Part shown: positions 6,245-8,969 of the stretch, piece after piece | Layout of the letters: every line of letters starts with the position of its first letter | How positions within the stretch are numbered: the stretch's first letter is position 1 | Assembly (NCBI GenBank): GCA_020028115.1 | Contig: JAHWYA010000044.1 | Location: 1-8,969, forward strand | Reading direction: 5' to 3' | From: Anaeromyxobacter sp. | Lineage (GTDB): Bacteria; Myxococcota; Myxococcia; Myxococcales; Anaeromyxobacteraceae | Length of the DNA: 8,969 bases | The notes under the pieces: generated by a model | Told to the model about the DNA's origin: nothing | What the model saw: only the letters and a program-made list of their open reading frames with translations | The model's database searches: none | Position numbers and translations under genes: made by a program

Positions 6245-8419
6245 TCACCCCTCCGCGATCCGCGCGAGGAGCGCCCGCGCCGCCGTGACGTCGCGGATGC
6301 GGAGCGGCGCACGGCTCAGGGCGGGGCCGACGTGGACCGCGATCGAGTCCTCGGGCAGCGCGGCGAAGAGGTCCTCGTCCGTCCGGTCGTCCCCGAGCGC
6401 GAGGAGGAGCGTCGGCCCGACGGCGCCCGAGAGCACCTCGTGGACCGCCCTCCCCTTGTGCACCCCGTGGACCCGCACCTCGACGACCATGTCGCCCTGG
6501 AGGACCTCGACCGGCACGTTCGTGAGGAAGGTCGAGAGATGGAGGACGAGCTCCCTCGCCTGCGCCGAGCCGAACTCCGGGTCGGCGGCGCGGTAGTGCC
6601 ACGCGAAGCCGGCGGTCTTCTCCTCGATGAGCGATCCCGGGGTCCGCTCGGCGAAGTCGCGCAGGATGCCGCGGACCGGCTCCCGCCAGCTCGTCGGGCC
6701 GACGTCCGCGCCCTTCCACCCGCCGCCCGGCGGGCGCGACCAGAACCCGTGCTCCGCGTGGAGCCCGAGGGGGAGCGCCCCGAACCAGCGCTCCAGGGTC
6801 TCGCGCTTCCGGCCGCTCACGAGGTGCACCTCGGTCCCGGAGCGCGCCGAGAGGCGGCGGAGCAGCGCGACGAGCGCCGCGTCCGGCGCGGCGACGTCGG
6901 GCGTCGGGGCGAACGGCACGAGCGTCCCGTCGTAGTCGAGGAGCAGCGCGAGACGAGGCGCGGCGCGGGCGCGCGCGACCGCGTCCTCCACCGCCGCCGC
7001 GGGGGAGAGGCGCGCCGAGGGGTCGGGCGCGGACCCCGCCGCCTCGAGGCGGGCGATGAGCGACCGCGCCCACCAGTGCACGTCGTAGGTGAGCACGCGG
7101 TGGCGGAGGACCGCCATGCGCGCGCGGCGCTCGTCCTCGGGCATGGCGAGGGCGCGCTCGAGGGTGTCCGCGGTCCGCTCGACGTCGTACGGGTTCACGA
7201 GGAGCGCCTCGGAGAGCTCCGCCGCCGCCCCGGCGAACTCCGACAGCACGAGGACGCCGTCGCCGTCCGGGCGCGACGCCACGAACTCCTTCGCGACGAG
7301 GTTCATCCCGTCGCGGAGCGGAGTCACGAGCACCGCGTCGGCCGCGCGGTAGAGCGCCACGACCTCCGCCTGCGAGAGGCCGCGGTGGAGGTAATGGACC
7401 GGGGACCAGCTCGCGGTCGCGAACTCGCCGGCCAGCCGGCCCACCATCGCCTCGACCTCGTCGCGGAGCTCGCGGTAGGCGCCGACGTTCTCACGCGACG
7501 GGACCGCGACCTGCACGAGCCGGACGTTCCCGCGCAGGTCCGGCCGCCGCCGGAGGAGCTCCTCGAACGCCGCGAGCCGCCGGGTGATCCCCTTCGTGTA
7601 GTCGAGCCGGTCGATGCCGACGAGGAGCGCGCTCCCGCCGGCCCGGTGCCCCCGGGCCGCGTCGAGCACCTCGGCCGAGGCGGCGAGGTCGGAGAACGCG
7701 GCGGCGTCGATCCCCATCGGGAAGACGCCGAGCCGGACCGAGCGGCCGCGCCACCGGATCCTGTCCACCTCGGTCGGCGTGCTGAGCAGGCGCAGCGCGG
7801 CCGAGGCGAAGTGGCGCACGAACGGGGCGGCGTGGAAGCCGACGAGGTCCGCGCCGAGCAGCCCCTCGAGGATCCGCTCGCGCTGCGGCAGGATCCGGAA
7901 GATCTCGGAGGTCGGGAACGGGATGTGGAGGAAGAACCCGATGCGCGCGTCCGGGATCTTCTCCCGCACGAGCCCCGGCACGAGCATGAGCTGGTAGTCG
8001 TGGACCCAGACGAGGTCGCCGGGCCGGTAGCGCTCGACCACCGCCGCGGCGAACCGCTCGTTCACGGCCTCGTAGGCGTCGAAGTCGCGGACCTCCTGCG
8101 GGAGCCGCGCCACGAAGTAGTGGAAGAGCGGCCAGAGCACCGCGTTCGAGTAGCCCTCGTAGTACCGGGCGATCTCGTCCGCGGAGAGCGGCACCGGAAC
8201 GAGCCGCTCGTCCGCGAGCCGCCGCTCCACGTCCGCTCGCTCGTCCGCGGAGAGCCCGTCGAGCGGTCCGGGCCAGCCGATCCACAGGCCTCCGAGCCGC
8301 TCGTGCGGGCCCGCGAGGCCCGTGGCGAGGCCGCCGGTGCTCCGCTCGACGGAGACGCCGCCCTCGCCCGAACGGACGGTGACGGGCAGGCGGTTCGAGA
8401 CGACGAGCAGTCGGGCCAA
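6245..8419 (-). CDS. Fused trehalose-6-phosphate synthase/phosphatase (OtsA-OtsB)
   Basis: One 724-residue polypeptide should carry out both steps of trehalose synthesis: UDP-glucose plus glucose-6-phosphate to trehalose-6-phosphate, then dephosphorylation to trehalose, a compatible solute and stress protectant. The GT20 synthase domain (about 3-462) has SNRLP with R10, GGLATGL (29-35), LWIGWPG, D141 in VHDYQLM, H165 in FLHIPFP, R271 and K276 in [11 protein letters not shown], and D370 and E378 in [14 protein letters not shown]. Spacings between these pairs (24, 5 and 8 residues) equal those of E. coli OtsA. After an Ala/Pro-rich linker (about 463-488) comes the HAD phosphatase domain (489-724) with motif I DYDGTL (D495, D497), motif II S535 (LVSGR), motif III K655 (VHKGRA) and motif [10 protein letters not shown] (676-683). 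Both active sites look intact. The start is a TTG at 8419 with GAGG six bases upstream, inside a perfect hairpin. It lies 100 bases after the ATPase stop and 45 before ccoS, all on one strand. Fused enzymes of this kind are known in bacteria and eukaryotes. Confidence 0.96.
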   Translation of the reverse strand: MARLLVVSNRLPVTVRSGEGGVSVERSTGGLATGLAGPHERLGGLWIGWPGPLDGLSADERADVERRLADERLVPVPLSADEIARYYEGYSNAVLWPLFHYFVARLPQEVRDFDAYEAVNERFAAAVVERYRPGDLVWVHDYQLMLVPGLVREKIPDARIGFFLHIPFPTSEIFRILPQRERILEGLLGADLVGFHAAPFVRHFASAALRLLSTPTEVDRIRWRGRSVRLGVFPMGIDAAAFSDLAASAEVLDAARGHRAGGSALLVGIDRLDYTKGITRRLAAFEELLRRRPDLRGNVRLVQVAVPSRENVGAYRELRDEVEAMVGRLAGEFATASWSPVHYLHRGLSQAEVVALYRAADAVLVTPLRDGMNLVAKEFVASRPDGDGVLVLSEFAGAAAELSEALLVNPYDVERTADTLERALAMPEDERRARMAVLRHRVLTYDVHWWARSLIARLEAAGSAPDPSARLSPAAAVEDAVARARAAPRLALLLDYDGTLVPFAPTPDVAAPDAALVALLRRLSARSGTEVHLVSGRKRETLERWFGALPLGLHAEHGFWSRPPGGGWKGADVGPTSWREPVRGILRDFAERTPGSLIEEKTAGFAWHYRAADPEFGSAQARELVLHLSTFLTNVPVEVLQGDMVVEVRVHGVHKGRAVHEVLSGAVGPTLLLALGDDRTDEDLFAALPEDSIAVHVGPALSRAPLRIRDVTAARALLARIAEG

Positions 8420-8436
8420 GGCGCGCCTCGCGCGCC
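8420..8436 (-). promoter_or_regulatory. Hairpin covering the trehalose gene ribosome binding site
   Basis: On the minus strand GGCGCGC (8436-8430), GAG, then GCGCGCC (8426-8420) is a perfect 7-base-pair stem with a 3-base loop, ending directly before the TTG start. The only Shine-Dalgarno candidate, GAGG (8429-8426), falls in the loop and the first base of the second arm. The stem could limit ribosome access. It may also be a chance product of a GC-repeat sequence. Confidence 0.4.
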
Positions 8437-8519
8437 GGCCGGGCGCGGCGGGCGCCCACGGAATCTAAGCGCGCGCGGATCGCCGCGACGCGGCGGGCTA
8501 CCGCCCGGACGCCTCCTCG
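8437..8519. other. Spacer between copper ATPase and trehalose gene
   Basis: No gene is seen here. A perfect inverted repeat CGCCGCG (8481-8487), A, CGCGGCG (8489-8495) lies 24 bases past the ATPase stop on the minus strand and could be a terminator stem, although no T run follows. A short less-GC patch (TTAGATTCC on the minus strand, near 8462-8470) could be a -10 element for the trehalose gene, but no matching -35 is seen. Whether the three genes form one transcript is therefore open. Confidence 0.3.
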
Positions 8520-8969
8520 CTACCCGAGCGCCCGCCGGAGCCGGAGCGAGTTCCCGACCACGAAGAGCGAGGAGGCCGCCATCGCGCCCGCGGCGACGAT
8601 GGGGTGGAGGACGCCCGCCATCGCGAGGGGGATCGCGACGGCGTTGTAGAAGAAGGCCCAGAAGACGTTCTGGCAGATCACGGAGAGGGTCCGCCGCGCG
8701 AGCCGGACGAGGTCCCCGGCGAGGCGCAGGTCGTCCCGCACGAGGACGACGTCCGCGCTCTCCATCGTGACGTCGGTCCCGCGCCCCATCGCGACGCCCA
8801 CCTCGGACTGCGTGAGCGCCGGCGCGTCGTTCACGCCGTCGCCGGCGAAGAGGACGTGCCGCCCCGCCGCCTGCCGCCGCGCGACCTCCTCGCGCTTCGC
8901 CTGCGGGGTCGCCTCCGCGAGGGCGCGCACGCCGAGCGCCGCGGCGACCGCGCCCGTCGGCCCGGGGTG
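8520..8969 (-). CDS. C-terminal part of a P1B-type (copper) ATPase, runs off right edge
   Basis: The last 149 residues of a heavy-metal P-type ATPase are present. They begin in the phosphorylation/nucleotide-binding region (HPGPTGAVAAALGV, probably following an SGD just outside the window), continue with ATPQAK, and reach the hinge GDGVNDAPAL at fragment residues 43-52. Two membrane helices follow: one with FFYNAVAIPLA (Y108, N109) and one with MAASSLFVVGNSLRLR (M130, S133, S134). The YN and MxxSS pairs are the Cu+ ligand signatures of the P1B-1 subgroup, so this is a copper transporter that extrudes Cu+ from the cytoplasm. The N-terminal metal-binding domains and CPC motif lie outside the window. 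The presence of ccoS downstream suggests the CcoI/FixI role of supplying copper to cbb3 oxidase. However, the GRGTDVTMESADVVL stretch is more CopA-like than CcoI-like, so a CopA-type copper-efflux role is also possible. The stop is TAG at 8520-8522. Confidence 0.9.
   Translation of the reverse strand, partial: HPGPTGAVAAALGVRALAEATPQAKREEVARRQAAGRHVLFAGDGVNDAPALTQSEVGVAMGRGTDVTMESADVVLVRDDLRLAGDLVRLARRTLSVICQNVFWAFFYNAVAIPLAMAGVLHPIVAAGAMAASSLFVVGNSLRLRRALG

Noticed and set aside
1293..6596. A 5.3-kb plus-strand frame without a stop codon, 1767 codons, antisense to acnB and crossing other genes
   Set aside because: GC-rich codons on the opposite strand rarely create stops. The translation is an Arg/Gly/Ala/Val/Asp-rich mixture with no domain, and acnB is unmistakable on the other strand.
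6332..8770. An 812-codon plus-strand open frame antisense to the trehalose enzyme
   Set aside because: Same compositional shadow: it is full of Arg/Glu/Val/Gly repeats, and both enzyme active sites are intact on the minus strand.

Overview
The window is very GC-rich and uses GTG and TTG starts freely (four of the six complete genes), with G/C at almost every third codon position. Gene content and protein style fit a high-GC myxobacterial or other deltaproteobacterial-type chromosome, with Anaeromyxobacter the closest guess. That assignment is inference from composition and gene types, not from a search. I see no insertion sequence, phage gene, CRISPR array, rRNA or tRNA. The region reads as ordinary chromosome carrying housekeeping, respiratory and stress genes.

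Layout, left to right. (1) The 5' end of a minus-strand gene, possibly a NUDIX-type hydrolase, runs off the left edge (1-178). It is divergent from a small ferritin-like protein gene (291-752, +), and the gap between them holds nested inverted repeats. (2) A small lipoprotein of unknown role (778-1251, -) converges on the ferritin-like gene. About 300 bases without a convincing gene follow (1252-1552). (3) A complete acnB (1605-4169, -) encodes the aconitase B of the TCA cycle, with a recognisable extended -10 promoter, a strong Shine-Dalgarno sequence and a GC-rich 3' hairpin. (4) Divergent from acnB is a soluble PAS/histidine-kinase/receiver hybrid (4426-5982, +). Its leader contains two tandem hairpins, and one of them can alternatively pair with the ribosome binding site. 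(5) Three codirectional minus-strand genes follow, listed in transcription order: the C-terminus of a copper-type P1B ATPase (8520-8969, entering from the right edge), a fused trehalose-phosphate synthase/phosphatase (6245-8419), and ccoS (6005-6199), a small cbb3 oxidase assembly factor.

How the genes may work together: a Cu+ ATPase plus CcoS is the usual maturation pair for cbb3-type, high-oxygen-affinity cytochrome oxidase. Here a complete trehalose-biosynthesis enzyme lies between them, which is the most interesting genomic arrangement in the window. acnB supplies TCA-cycle flux to respiration. The hybrid kinase has no receiver partner or DNA-binding regulator in view, so its target is unknown. 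No clearly new multi-gene system is visible. The best leads are the split copper-ATPase/ccoS pair, the switch-like kinase leader, the missing acidic residue next to the kinase phospho-histidine, and hairpins that overlap a start site or a coding 3' end.
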